64,000 nucleotides of DNA, taken from assembly GCF_015356755.1 (NCBI RefSeq), contig NZ_JADFCO010000065.1, positions 372,001 to 436,000 of the forward strand, written 5' to 3'. The position numbers were made by a program, and so were the translations under genes. Source of the DNA: Nonlabens antarcticus. GTDB taxonomy: Bacteria; Bacteroidota; Bacteroidia; Flavobacteriales; Flavobacteriaceae. The notes below the pieces were generated by a model. The model worked only from the letters and a program-made list of their open reading frames with translations, did no database searches and was not told the origin of the DNA. Shown here in pieces: positions 7,922 through 16,569 of this stretch (positions are counted from its first letter, which is position 1; each line of letters begins with the position of its first letter).

Positions 7922-8817
7922 TACTTCATAGGGTTTTTAGCCATGGAAGCTTTAAAATCTTCTGGATCATGCTGGATAATCACTTTTGCATTCTTCTCTG
8001 CAGCAAAAGCTTCAAATCCTTTGATGCTTTCCTTACTTTCAGGAATATCGTAGTTGAATTGTGGGACGACTGCGTCTTCACGATTTTGCTTAAAATGATA
8101 GGTATCGCCTGATAATAAAGTTGGCCCGCTTACTTTTAAGTCAAGGTATAACGCTTGATGTCCAGCAGTATGTCCTGGAAAAGATTTAATAACCACACTT
8201 CCATCATCAAACACATCCTTATCTCCAGTCAAAATCATTTTATCAGTCAACTTATTAAAAGAATCTGGTGCGTAAAAAGCATTGTCTTTAATCTCGTCGC
8301 TGTTTATAAAATCAACTTCAGTTTGTTGAACCATCCATTTTGCATTTGGAAAATTGTTTGCTGCTCCTGTGTGATCAAAGTGCACGTGAGAGAAGGCAAT
8401 CATATCTACATCTTCCGGTTTTAAACCAATGCTAGCCAGTTGATCAACGATCTTTTCCTTGCGGGAAAGTGTAAAAGCATCACCTTCTGGTGTAACATCA
8501 CCTTGTCCGACTAATCCTTCTGGAAGACCGGTATCCCATAACAAAATACCTTCTGGGTGCTTAATGACATAAAAAGGACTTGCTAATTGCTGTGATTCTC
8601 CAGCATAAAGGTCTCCTTCAGAAAACATCTGCTTTTGTTTAGCTAGAATGCTACCACCATCAAAAACATGAAGTTCTACTTCTGGCTTAGCATCCAGGCT
8701 ATCCTGCTTCATCGCCTCAGCTTCTGCCTTTGCCATTCCATCTGCATAGCCTTTTTTAAACTCCTCGCAGGAGGTTAGTATAAGGACAGTTGCAAAAACG
8801 TATATCAGCTTTCTCAT
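7921..8817 (-). CDS. Metallo-beta-lactamase-fold lipoprotein hydrolase
   Basis: This 298-residue protein has a lipobox TSC (Cys17) and an MBL-fold catalytic domain. Metal ligands visible are His144, His146, Asp148 and His149 in SHVHFDHTG, His216 in GHTAGH, Asp238 in SGDTYH and His283 in IIQHDPED. The layout resembles the N-acyl-homoserine-lactonase/AttM-like branch, but substrate cannot be assigned from sequence. As a lipoprotein it acts in the periplasm or outside, unlike the cytoplasmic Suf machinery it sits in. It starts 60 bases after sufB and overlaps the next lipoprotein gene by one base. Confidence 0.85.
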   Translation of the reverse strand: MRKLIYVFATVLILTSCEEFKKGYADGMAKAEAEAMKQDSLDAKPEVELHVFDGGSILAKQKQMFSEGDLYAGESQQLASPFYVIKHPEGILLWDTGLPEGLVGQGDVTPEGDAFTLSRKEKIVDQLASIGLKPEDVDMIAFSHVHFDHTGAANNFPNAKWMVQQTEVDFINSDEIKDNAFYAPDSFNKLTDKMILTGDKDVFDDGSVVIKSFPGHTAGHQALYLDLKVSGPTLLSGDTYHFKQNREDAVVPQFNYDIPESKESIKGFEAFAAEKNAKVIIQHDPEDFKASMAKNPMK

Positions 8818-8877
8818 AAATGTATTAATTTCCTTTGTTTAGTTATTCCACTATCAGATCTGAGATCAATATCGGCT

Positions 8878-10326
8878 TTATCCTACCGAACCTTCCAGAC
8901 TTATTTCCAATAATTTTTGTGCTTCCACAGCAAACTCCATCGGTAGTTTATTCAAGACTTCTTTAGAGAAACCATTTACAATCAATGCAATTGCTTTCTC
9001 TGTATTAATACCACGCTGGTTGCAATAGAAAATCTGATCTTCACCTATTTTACTAGTGGTTGCCTCGTGTTCAACTTTGGCGGTGCTGTTTTTTGTCTCT
9101 ATGTACGGGAACGTGTGTGCTCCACATTCATTACCCATCAATAAACTATCACATTGTGAAAAATTACGGGCATTTGAAGCTCGTGGGTTGATTTGCACCA
9201 ATCCTCTGTAAGAGTTCTGAGATTTCCCAGCACTGATCCCCTTAGAAATAATGGTTGATTTTGTATTCTTTCCTATGTGAACCATCTTGGTTCCCGTGTC
9301 GGCCTGCTGGAAATTATTAGTTACTGCAATGGAGTAAAATTCACCCACACTATTATCGCCTTTCAAAATACAGCTAGGGTATTTCCAGGTAATTGCAGAT
9401 CCAGTTTCAACTTGCGTCCAAGAGATTTTTGCGTTTTTCTCGCAAATCCCACGTTTAGTCACAAAATTGAAGACTCCTCCTTTTCCTTCTTTGTTTCCAG
9501 GATACCAGTTTTGAACGGTAGAATATTTAATTTCTGCTCCGTCAAGTGCGACTAATTCCACACATGCGGCGTGTAACTGATTCTCGTCACGTGATGGTGC
9601 TGTACAACCTTCAAGGTAACTGACATAACTTCCTTCATCTGCAACTACTAGTGTTCTCTCAAACTGTCCAGTTCCTGCCTGATTAATACGGAAATATGTA
9701 CTTAACTCCATAGGGCAACGAACGCCTTTAGGGATATAGCAAAAAGATCCATCAGAGAATACGGCCGCATTCAAAGAAGCATAGTAATTATCGCGCTGCG
9801 GTATTACAGTCCCTAAATATTTTTTAACTAATTCTGGGTGTTCCTGAATCGCTTCGGAAATAGGGCAGAAGATGATGCCTTTTTCGGCGAGTGTCTTTTT
9901 AAAAGTAGTCGCTACTGAAACGGAATCTACCACAATATCTACAGCAACACCGGTAAGCATTTTTTGTTCATCAATAGAGATCCCTAATTTCTTAAAAGTC
10001 TCCAGTAACTCAGGATCCACCTCGTCAAGGCTATCTAATTTTGGCTTTTTACTGGGTGCAGAATAGTAGGATATTGCCTGTAGGTCTGGTTTGTCGTAAG
10101 TTACGTTTGCCCAGTCCGGCTCATGCATGGAAACAAAATGACGGTAGGCTTCAAGCCTCCATTCTGTCATCCATTCTGGTTCGTTTTTCTTTGCGCTTAT
10201 CATGCGCACCACATCTTCACTCAGTCCTATGGGGATCGTGTCAGATTCAATATCTGTGTAAAATCCGTATTCATATTCCTTAGTTGCGAGCTCCTTCTCT
10301 AATTCTTCTTCGGTATATTTTGCCAT
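8878..10326 (-). CDS. sufB: SufB, Fe-S cluster scaffold
   Basis: This 482-residue protein is the SufB subunit of the SufBC2D scaffold. It carries the family landmarks [17 protein letters not shown] near the N-terminus, [19 protein letters not shown] in the middle, the conserved [20 protein letters not shown] with the Cys implicated in cluster transfer, and the C-terminal [20 protein letters not shown] and [21 protein letters not shown]. Length is normal. It lies 120 bases downstream of sufA, a gap that holds a dispersed palindrome, and is the first large gene of the operon. Cytoplasmic; assignment is secure. Confidence 0.97.
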   Translation of the reverse strand: MAKYTEEELEKELATKEYEYGFYTDIESDTIPIGLSEDVVRMISAKKNEPEWMTEWRLEAYRHFVSMHEPDWANVTYDKPDLQAISYYSAPSKKPKLDSLDEVDPELLETFKKLGISIDEQKMLTGVAVDIVVDSVSVATTFKKTLAEKGIIFCPISEAIQEHPELVKKYLGTVIPQRDNYYASLNAAVFSDGSFCYIPKGVRCPMELSTYFRINQAGTGQFERTLVVADEGSYVSYLEGCTAPSRDENQLHAACVELVALDGAEIKYSTVQNWYPGNKEGKGGVFNFVTKRGICEKNAKISWTQVETGSAITWKYPSCILKGDNSVGEFYSIAVTNNFQQADTGTKMVHIGKNTKSTIISKGISAGKSQNSYRGLVQINPRASNARNFSQCDSLLMGNECGAHTFPYIETKNSTAKVEHEATTSKIGEDQIFYCNQRGINTEKAIALIVNGFSKEVLNKLPMEFAVEAQKLLEISLEGSVG

Positions 10327-10410
10327 GGTAGTTCAATTTAAGGTTCAAAATCAATGATTCTGAACGTATTTGTTATTCAATTGTTAAGCCCGATAACTTG
10401 AGGCTGGTAC

Positions 10411-10426
10411 CGCTTTCGCGAAAGCG
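10411..10426. repeat. Dispersed palindrome, copy 4
   Basis: Exact CGCTTTCGCGAAAGCG in the sufA-sufB gap. Confidence 0.9.
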
Positions 10427-10446
10427 AGATTCTTATCAAACAGTTG

Positions 10447-10776
10447 CTACAATGAGAAACTCTCACCGCAACCACAAGTTCTTTGCGCGTTAGGATTGTT
10501 AAACACGAAACCTTTACCGTTTAAGCCGCCGCTAAATTCAAGGGTAGTTCCAACTAAGTAAAGAAAACTGCGTTTGTCTACAACAATGCGCACTTGATTA
10601 TCCTCAAAAACCTTGTCTGTATCAACTGTGGCCTTGTCAAATGTCAAATCGTAAGAAAGACCGCTACAACCACCACTTTTTACGCCTACACGCACAAAGT
10701 CTTGATCTATAGAATAACCTTCCTCGCTCATGAGCGTGGTTAGTTTACTTTTTGCTGTTTCAGAAACGTTAATCAT
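10447..10776 (-). CDS. sufA: SufA/IscA-type Fe-S carrier
   Basis: This 109-residue A-type carrier receives Fe-S clusters and delivers them to target proteins. The three conserved cysteines are Cys37 in GGCSGLSYDL and Cys101 and Cys103 in RTCGCGESF. The length matches the family. It heads the minus-strand suf region, has a -7 box (TACCTTTG) 27 bases upstream, and is followed by sufB. I use sufA because of the suf context; it could equally be called an IscA/ErpA-like protein. Confidence 0.92.
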   Translation of the reverse strand: MINVSETAKSKLTTLMSEEGYSIDQDFVRVGVKSGGCSGLSYDLTFDKATVDTDKVFEDNQVRIVVDKRSFLYLVGTTLEFSGGLNGKGFVFNNPNAQRTCGCGESFSL

Positions 10777-10803
10777 AGTGTTGATCGATTAAATAAATGC
10801 ACA

Positions 10804-10811
10804 CAAAGGTA
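10804..10811 (-). promoter_or_regulatory. -7 box for the sufA-sufB operon
   Basis: Minus-strand TACCTTTG, 27 bases before the sufA ATG. No clear -33 element. Confidence 0.4.
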
Positions 10812-10927
10812 CAATACAAACAGCGGTAAGCGCTAGGATGTAATGAGAATCTTATATAGTGATATTTGCAAATACTATGCCCATAAAGGCTTGTGACAGA
10901 TCGTTAGTGGATGACGTTTCATAGTCG

Positions 10928-10935
10928 TAATTTTG
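10928..10935 (+). promoter_or_regulatory. -7 box upstream of thiL
   Basis: TAATTTTG fits TAnnTTTG and ends four bases before the ATG at 10940, predicting a leaderless or almost leaderless transcript. Confidence 0.35.
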
Positions 10936-10939
10936 TGCT

Positions 10940-11983
10940 ATGATTGAAGATAAAAATCCACTAAGAACACCGATCGAGCAACTGGGCGAATTTGGCCTGA
11001 TTGACCACATCACAAAGTCTTTTAATATCCAGAATTCTGGAACTGTCAAAGCAATAGGAGACGACGCTGCTGTTGTCAAGTTTGAAAAACATACGGTGAT
11101 CACCACAGACATGCTTGTTGAAGGTATTCACTTTGATTTGAGTTATGTTCCATTAAAGCATTTAGGTTATAAATCTATAATGGTCAACTTGTCAGATGTT
11201 TATGCTATGAATGCTGTAGCTACTCAAGTGACCGTTTCCATTGCAATTTCAAACCGATTTCCAGTAGAAGCAGTGGAAGAATTATATGAAGGGATTGCTC
11301 TGGCCTGCATGAATTACAATGTGGATTTGATAGGTGGTGATACGACGGCGAGTAATACAGGTCTTGTTATTTCAGTAACAGCACTGGGCGAGCAGGATAA
11401 AGACAAAATTATATATAGATCTGGTGCCGGCGATGGCGATTTGTTAGTGGTTACTGGAGATGTGGGTGCTGCCTATATGGGCTTACAAATTCTAGAACGT
11501 GAAAAGGCAGTTTTTAAAGCTAATCCTAGCAGCCAGCCAGACATCGAGGCATACAGTTATTTAATTGAGCGCCAGCTCAAACCAGAAGCACGTAAAGACA
11601 TTGCTAAGTTGCTAGAAGAATTAGACGTGAAGCCCACAAGCATGATTGATGTCTCTGACGGTCTTAGTTCTGAAATTATTCATCTGTGCAAACAATCCAG
11701 TGTAGGAATGAAATTGTATGAGGAGAAAATCCCGCTGGATCCCACAGTAATTAGCGCTTGTGAAGAGTTTAATCTGGATAGCACCACTGTTGCGTTGAGT
11801 GGCGGCGAGGATTATGAATTATTATTTACCATTAAACAGGAAGATTTTCCTAAGATAAAAGCAAACCCTAGTCTAAGTATTATAGGACATGTGTTGCCAC
11901 AAAGTGATGGGATACATCTAGTTACTCGCAGTGGTGAGCAAATTGCTATAAAGGCAATGGGATGGAATAGTTTTGAAAATTAG
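10940..11983 (+). CDS. thiL: ThiL, thiamine-monophosphate kinase
   Basis: This 347-residue enzyme of the PurM/ThiL superfamily phosphorylates thiamine monophosphate to the active cofactor TPP. Evidence: the N-terminal metal/ATP segment IGDDAAVV (about residues 39-46), TTDMLVEGIHFD, VNLSDVYAM, LIGGDTTAS, TGDVGAAYMGLQIL, MIDVSDGLSSEI and LSGGEDYELLFT, all standard ThiL blocks in the right order. Cytoplasmic. It is divergent from sufA and converges with a small gene, overlapping it by four bases. A TPP riboswitch-controlled TonB receptor lies 17 kb away, so thiamin uptake and activation genes are both in this window. Confidence 0.95.
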   Translation: MIEDKNPLRTPIEQLGEFGLIDHITKSFNIQNSGTVKAIGDDAAVVKFEKHTVITTDMLVEGIHFDLSYVPLKHLGYKSIMVNLSDVYAMNAVATQVTVSIAISNRFPVEAVEELYEGIALACMNYNVDLIGGDTTASNTGLVISVTALGEQDKDKIIYRSGAGDGDLLVVTGDVGAAYMGLQILEREKAVFKANPSSQPDIEAYSYLIERQLKPEARKDIAKLLEELDVKPTSMIDVSDGLSSEIIHLCKQSSVGMKLYEEKIPLDPTVISACEEFNLDSTTVALSGGEDYELLFTIKQEDFPKIKANPSLSIIGHVLPQSDGIHLVTRSGEQIAIKAMGWNSFEN

Positions 11984-12216
11984 GCAGCCTTTTGACGTAG
12001 TCTTTTTCTGCGGGCGAGCTGACTTAAAGATTCATTTATTCGCAGGTAATAATCGTTCATAGGAACGGTATCGCCGTAAATATTGTTTGTCATTTCCTTA
12101 CCACATTTTTTGCAACACATTTCATTAATACGATCATTAACGACATGTGATATTTCCATCTGGTGTCCTTTGATAAAACAAGTTAGGAAATTTAGGAAAG
12201 TAGGTTTGATAGGCAT
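11980..12216 (-). CDS. Small zinc-ribbon-like protein of unknown function
   Basis: This 78-residue protein has a Cys in LTCFIKGHQ followed about 20 residues later by MCCKKCGKEM, giving a C-x2-H-like plus C-x2-C arrangement that could bind zinc. The C-terminus is strongly basic (RRKRLRQK). No signal peptide. The gene converges on thiL and overlaps its last four bases. I recall similar short conserved proteins in Flavobacteriaceae but no function; DNA or RNA binding would be a guess from the basic tail. Length and codon pattern favour a real gene. Confidence 0.6.
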   Translation of the reverse strand: MPIKPTFLNFLTCFIKGHQMEISHVVNDRINEMCCKKCGKEMTNNIYGDTVPMNDYYLRINESLSQLARRKRLRQKAA

Positions 12217-12296
12217 TTGGCAGTAATTCTAATTGCGTAATTAATGATATGTTAAAACTAATAAAAGTTATTCACAAAACAAGATTAACGCATGAA

Positions 12297-13049
12297 TTAA
12301 TCGATGAAAGACAGTTTTTCCATAATTTCCTGTGGATGCGTGATTAGACTCATGTGACCAGAATCTAATTCCACGCATGATGCACTTAGGATATTAATCT
12401 CCTCTTTTATCGTTTTTTTTAGAATAACCGTATCGTGCGACCCGTAAAAATAGGCAACAGCAAACCTTGAATATGTTAAGGCATCGACTTGGGAATTTCT
12501 ATCTCGCATGGCTCCTATGGCTTGTTTAATACTACCGGTTGACATCTTCTGCGCCTCTGTCTTCATTTGATCGATGGCGTGTTGATAAGTTTGTCTTTCC
12601 GTTTTGGAAAATAGATTACCGATAGCCATGCTCAGAAAAGCGTCAGGGTATTTCTCAATAAGTTTTATAGACCGGTTGCGTTGTGATTTTCTATCGTCTG
12701 AATCATCTGCCGCGCAACTGTTAATTAAGTGGAGAGATAATAATTTTTCAGAGTTCGCTTTCGCGAAAGCGCAACCCACATAACCTCCCATACTATGACC
12801 TATAAAATGAATGGCCGTAATTTTATATTGCTGCAATATAGTGTTGATGCTGTCTGCAACATCCATGATGGTGTAATCACAAGTCTCATTACTGTCGCCG
12901 TGACCTGGAAGATCTACCATCAGAATCTGATGAGTTCCCTTAAAATGATCAGCGATCATTTTCCATTGTTTCGAACTGCCTAAAAACCCATGTAAAAATA
13001 AAATGGTAGAACCAGAACCGGATATCAATTGATGGGAAAGCTGTAACAT
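12297..13049 (-). CDS. Alpha/beta-fold hydrolase
   Basis: This 250-residue cytoplasmic hydrolase has the oxyanion-hole motif FLHGFLGSSKQW at 18-29, the nucleophile elbow GHSMGG with Ser86, and a C-terminal His in ELDSGHMSLITHP near residue 234, completing a Ser-Asp-His triad (Asp probably near 206 in YFYGSHDTV). The HGFLGSS start recalls MenH-like and esterase members, but the substrate is unassigned. The dispersed palindrome lies right after the nucleophile elbow and is read as AFAKA (residues 94-98). A -7 box lies 19 bases before the ATG. Confidence 0.85.
   Translation of the reverse strand: MLQLSHQLISGSGSTILFLHGFLGSSKQWKMIADHFKGTHQILMVDLPGHGDSNETCDYTIMDVADSINTILQQYKITAIHFIGHSMGGYVGCAFAKANSEKLLSLHLINSCAADDSDDRKSQRNRSIKLIEKYPDAFLSMAIGNLFSKTERQTYQHAIDQMKTEAQKMSTGSIKQAIGAMRDRNSQVDALTYSRFAVAYFYGSHDTVILKKTIKEEINILSASCVELDSGHMSLITHPQEIMEKLSFID
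12756..12771. repeat. Dispersed palindrome, copy 5, in hydrolase CDS
   Basis: Exact CGCTTTCGCGAAAGCG, read on the minus strand as AFAKA, eight residues after the catalytic serine. Confidence 0.9.
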
Positions 13050-13068
13050 AAAAAGGAGTTGTGTGTGA

Positions 13069-13076
13069 CAAAGGTA
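13069..13076 (-). promoter_or_regulatory. -7 box for alpha/beta hydrolase
   Basis: Minus-strand TACCTTTG, 19 bases before the ATG at 13049. Confidence 0.4.
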
Positions 13077-13119
13077 GTTTCAATAATCATAAAGCGCTCT
13101 GTTTTTAGATCGCTACCAG

Positions 13120-13127
13120 TATCTTTG
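13120..13127 (+). promoter_or_regulatory. -7 box for second alpha/beta hydrolase
   Basis: TATCTTTG, 31 bases before the ATG at 13159, in the divergent region between the two hydrolase genes. Confidence 0.4.
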
Positions 13128-13158
13128 AATGCTTAAAATCGATTAAAAATCACAACTC

Positions 13159-13995
13159 ATGATTAAGTTTTTCAGCTTTTTGCTGAACAATACTGCTGGA
13201 ATTTTTAAAAATTGGAATGGACGCTATGCTTTTCATTTGCTCTGCAAAGTGAAGCAAGTCCATAAAGAAAAAGAACCCAATGCTTTTCTAGACGCGGCAA
13301 AGCAAACAAAGTTGTACACTGACGGTTATGAGGCCACCATTTATAAAATAGGAACCGGACCTAAAAATTTACTTTTTTTGCACGGCTGGAAAAGTCACTC
13401 TGCGCGATGGGCTCCTATAGTAGAACTGCTCGATCTTGAGAAATATACCTGTTATGCCATTGATGCTCCTGCCCATGGACGCAGTGCTGGAGATTCCATA
13501 CATCTTGAGATCTACAGAAAATTTGTGGTACAAACGATAGAATCTGCTGGGGATATCCACGCTATTGTAGGACATTCTTTAGGGGCTCTTGTTATCAATT
13601 ATCTTTATTTAGACAATCCAAAAGTTGCTGTTAACAAATTCATCATCACTGGTGCGCCTATGGGGATGGAGCAAATCTATTTTTTCTTCCAGCGTATTGT
13701 AGGTGTAAATCCTCAAGTTATGGAGAATTTGGATCGTTATGTTTCCGCTAATATTACCCGTATTCCAGCTAGAGAAATCAAACTCGATTCTTTTTTTGAA
13801 AACGTGAAAAAGCCCGTTTTAGTTATTCATGATGAAGATGACAAAGTCTGCGATATCGTACCTATCAAAGAATCTACTCATGGAAAATCTAATATTGAAA
13901 CATTCTTTACTCAAGGTTTAGGACATGATCTAGCGTCTGATGCAGTTTATAAGAGGATGGTGTGCTTTATGGAAGAAGAGGATGAATACAATTAG
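13159..13995 (+). CDS. Alpha/beta-fold hydrolase
   Basis: This 278-residue protein has the oxyanion-hole motif FLHGWKSHSARW near residues 74-85, the nucleophile elbow GHSLGA with Ser about 141, a candidate Asp in VIHDEDDKVCD and a C-terminal His in GLGHDLAS, i.e. a complete catalytic triad. The N-terminal 60 residues are basic and contain a hydrophobic start (MIKFFSFLLNN), possibly a peripheral membrane association rather than a cleaved signal. The substrate is unknown. It is divergent from another hydrolase of the same fold, though the two are not close paralogues by eye. Confidence 0.85.
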   Translation: MIKFFSFLLNNTAGIFKNWNGRYAFHLLCKVKQVHKEKEPNAFLDAAKQTKLYTDGYEATIYKIGTGPKNLLFLHGWKSHSARWAPIVELLDLEKYTCYAIDAPAHGRSAGDSIHLEIYRKFVVQTIESAGDIHAIVGHSLGALVINYLYLDNPKVAVNKFIITGAPMGMEQIYFFFQRIVGVNPQVMENLDRYVSANITRIPAREIKLDSFFENVKKPVLVIHDEDDKVCDIVPIKESTHGKSNIETFFTQGLGHDLASDAVYKRMVCFMEEEDEYN

Positions 13996-14031
13996 TGCTT
14001 GTTAATGATTAGTTTTGATCAAAACTGAAAT

Positions 14032-15015
14032 TTGGCCATTCCCACAGATGCATTTGAGCAATATACCGTAGGTTTCTATAATGTTGAAAATTTATTTGAT
14101 TTCCAGAACGATCAACATATTCTAGATGATGATTTCACAAAAGTGGGTCGCAATGAATGGACGGAGAACAGGTATTCTAAAAAGCTTCAAAAGCTAAGCG
14201 ACGCCATAAGTAAAATAGGAACTGAATATACAGGTAAACCACCAGCAGTCATAGGCCTAGCCGAAGTGGAGAACAAGAAAGTGCTCAATGATCTGATCGA
14301 TCAACCTAAATTAAAGCACTTTAAATATGATTATATACACTTCAACAGTCCTGACGAGCGCGGGATTGATGTTGCTTTATTATACCGCAAGGATGTTTTT
14401 CAAGTTCTAGAGGCAAAGCCCATTACATTATTCATTCAGAATGAAAATGGACACCGCGATACAACTAGGGATATTTTGTACGTCAAGGGGACAATGGCAG
14501 AAACAGTTCTTCATATATATGTAAATCACTGGCCATCCAGGCGTGATGGTTCAGGGTCTACAAACTACAAGAGAGAGATTGCTGCTCGCCAGCTCATGCA
14601 GCACATTGACAGCATTGACCCAGATCATAACAGAGAAAAAAAGCAAGATACTGACAATACTTTTATCATGATCATGGGTGACTTTAACGATGACCCAGAT
14701 AATGACAGCATAAAAAACGGAATCCTTCCCTATGGATTTGATAATGTTACGGCTCCATTAAAAAAAGGACATCGTGGATCGCTCAGCCATAAGTTTAAAT
14801 GGAATCTTTTCGATCAAATAATGGTAAGTAATAATCTTCATAATGATATTCCTGGCAGTCTTTTCTTACATAAAGCAGATATTTTTGACGATATCATGTT
14901 GCGGCAATGGAAGGGAAAATATCGCGGTCAACCAGCACGTACATTTATAGGAAGCCGCTATGCAGGAGGCTACAGTGATCATTTTCCCGTATACGCCGTG
15001 TTGCGACGCAATTAG
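14032..15015 (+). CDS. Endonuclease/exonuclease/phosphatase (EEP) family protein
   Basis: This 327-residue EEP-fold phosphoesterase has YTVGFYNVENLFD at the start (metal-binding Asn), GLAEVENKKVL with the catalytic Glu, VNHWPSRRDGSG with the active-site His, MGDFNDDPDN, and the final GGYSDHFPVYAV Asp-His pair. These mark a metal-dependent nuclease or phosphatase; substrate unknown. The only usable start is TTG at 14032, because an in-frame stop lies two codons upstream. There is no signal peptide, unlike its homologue at 19545-20621. It converges on the DUF5689/TonB gene pair. Confidence 0.88.
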   Translation: MAIPTDAFEQYTVGFYNVENLFDFQNDQHILDDDFTKVGRNEWTENRYSKKLQKLSDAISKIGTEYTGKPPAVIGLAEVENKKVLNDLIDQPKLKHFKYDYIHFNSPDERGIDVALLYRKDVFQVLEAKPITLFIQNENGHRDTTRDILYVKGTMAETVLHIYVNHWPSRRDGSGSTNYKREIAARQLMQHIDSIDPDHNREKKQDTDNTFIMIMGDFNDDPDNDSIKNGILPYGFDNVTAPLKKGHRGSLSHKFKWNLFDQIMVSNNLHNDIPGSLFLHKADIFDDIMLRQWKGKYRGQPARTFIGSRYAGGYSDHFPVYAVLRRN

Positions 15016-15042
15016 AAGACCTGAATAAATTGGGGAGGATTT

Positions 15043-15058
15043 CGCTTTCGCGAAAGCG
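15043..15058. repeat. Dispersed palindrome, copy 6
   Basis: Exact CGCTTTCGCGAAAGCG between the convergent EEP and DUF5689 genes. Its position between two 3' ends would allow a hairpin in both transcripts. Confidence 0.9.
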
Positions 15059-15117
15059 GAATCATCCTTAGCAATCCTGCTAGCAAATTGGCCCATAAAT
15101 CATAAGCAATTTCCAAC

Positions 15118-16539
15118 TTAATCACTGGTAATCTTCACGTCGTCTAATTCATAAGTGCCATTAAAGGCGCCGTCTCTGCCGCTAGCATCAGACTCGCTGG
15201 CTATGTATTTAAAAGCGATAGCTCCTGTTCCAGCAAGACATTCTAACGAGATATTTCCTGAAGAAATAAAAACGTTAGAACTAGCAGTGTTAGGAATTAC
15301 GGTAGTATCTGCTAACGGATTCCACGTCGCAGCTCCTACGCCTGCAGATGTACCGTCCCAATTGTCAGAAAACAATACCGCAAGTACAGATCCGTCTGGG
15401 AAGCTATTTGAGGAAATAAAGTTAAGAACTTCGCCAGTTTGCGAGTCAAAATTGAGTTGTGGCGTTATCAACCACGCTATAGAACTCTCATCTTTTGAAC
15501 CGAAGTTTGTAACTCTCGTTCCAGGATTGTTCGTCTCCTCGTTAAGGTAATTTTTCCAGCTCGTTGTTCCTGATTCTATAAAATTAGTCCAACCAGCAGG
15601 TGTAGTAGGTCTGTTTTTAATTTCAGAGTCAAATGTTTCCTCAAGAAGTACGATTTCACCCGGCCCGTCTGCTATTCCACATTGAATAACCTGAAATTCA
15701 CATCTAATGGCTGGATCAAAATCAAAATCTTCTGGACTGTTTGAGTTGAGAACAAAGAACTCATCTTTAAAATCACGGGATACAATTGCATTTACAGAAC
15801 CGCTTCCATTGGGAATCTTCACAGCCTTAAAGTCTGCAAAGGTGGAGGTTTGATAGATGATGGGATCGATAAAGAATTCTTCACAGGTTTTTAATTTTCT
15901 ATCTCCATCGAAGGTGTCACCTAGTTCTGAAGCAAATGAATTGCCCAGCTCATCGTCAGCAAATTGCACATTTGACAAACGCACCCATTGATTTTCATGC
16001 AAACTAGAAACATCAGAAAGCGATAATTCTTTAGGGACAATAGTCACTGTTTCTTCATCTCTAATAATATAATCATCAAATCTAGCAGCTTGTATCCCAT
16101 TAAGTTCAGTTCCAAAACCTAGCGCATAAACACCGTTGGCCTCACTTAAGGTCAATCCATCCAACTTAATATATACCCGACGACCAAATTCTAAACGGGT
16201 GAATAAAGGAGCCACATCAATCTTGACGTTGACGCCTACAGTCGGGTTTTCGGCTTGGTTTTGAATGACCAGTTCTTTGAAAAAATTCCCGGCTTCATCG
16301 CTGGAGATTACGTAACCTTCTATATAGCCAGCATTCTCTAAAAAGGTTATAGGTATAGGCTGGCGACCGGCAAAAGTGTTTTCGTATTGATTAATAATCT
16401 TTTGAATATCAACCGTACCTACTGGAGCATCAAGCACAACCTCGCTAGTAACTGGAACGGTAAAATCATCATCCTCAATACAGGATGAGGTTATGAAGAC
16501 AATAAATAGTAAGATTAAAAGAGGATATAATTTTTTCAT
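15118..16539 (-). CDS. DUF5689 domain-containing surface lipoprotein
   Basis: This 473-residue lipoprotein has a lipobox ITSSC (Cys20) followed by IEDDD, an acidic stretch consistent with surface export. The N-terminal half is DUF5689 (PITFLENAGYIEGYVISSDE and the OB-like FGRRVYIKLDGLTLSE). The C-terminal half (about residues 290-473) resembles a jelly-roll adhesin domain, with FDSEIKNRPTTPAGWTNF and AIAFKYIASESDASGRDG followed by NGTYELDDVKI. It lies 30 bases downstream of a TonB receptor in the same direction. Such pairs usually act as surface substrate-binding protein plus transporter; here an EEP gene on each side suggests a phosphorylated or nucleic-acid-derived substrate. Confidence 0.88.
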   Translation of the reverse strand: MKKLYPLLILLFIVFITSSCIEDDDFTVPVTSEVVLDAPVGTVDIQKIINQYENTFAGRQPIPITFLENAGYIEGYVISSDEAGNFFKELVIQNQAENPTVGVNVKIDVAPLFTRLEFGRRVYIKLDGLTLSEANGVYALGFGTELNGIQAARFDDYIIRDEETVTIVPKELSLSDVSSLHENQWVRLSNVQFADDELGNSFASELGDTFDGDRKLKTCEEFFIDPIIYQTSTFADFKAVKIPNGSGSVNAIVSRDFKDEFFVLNSNSPEDFDFDPAIRCEFQVIQCGIADGPGEIVLLEETFDSEIKNRPTTPAGWTNFIESGTTSWKNYLNEETNNPGTRVTNFGSKDESSIAWLITPQLNFDSQTGEVLNFISSNSFPDGSVLAVLFSDNWDGTSAGVGAATWNPLADTTVIPNTASSNVFISSGNISLECLAGTGAIAFKYIASESDASGRDGAFNGTYELDDVKITSD

Positions 16540-16569
16540 TTTCTGTTCTTTAAACTATTTATTAAGTAT

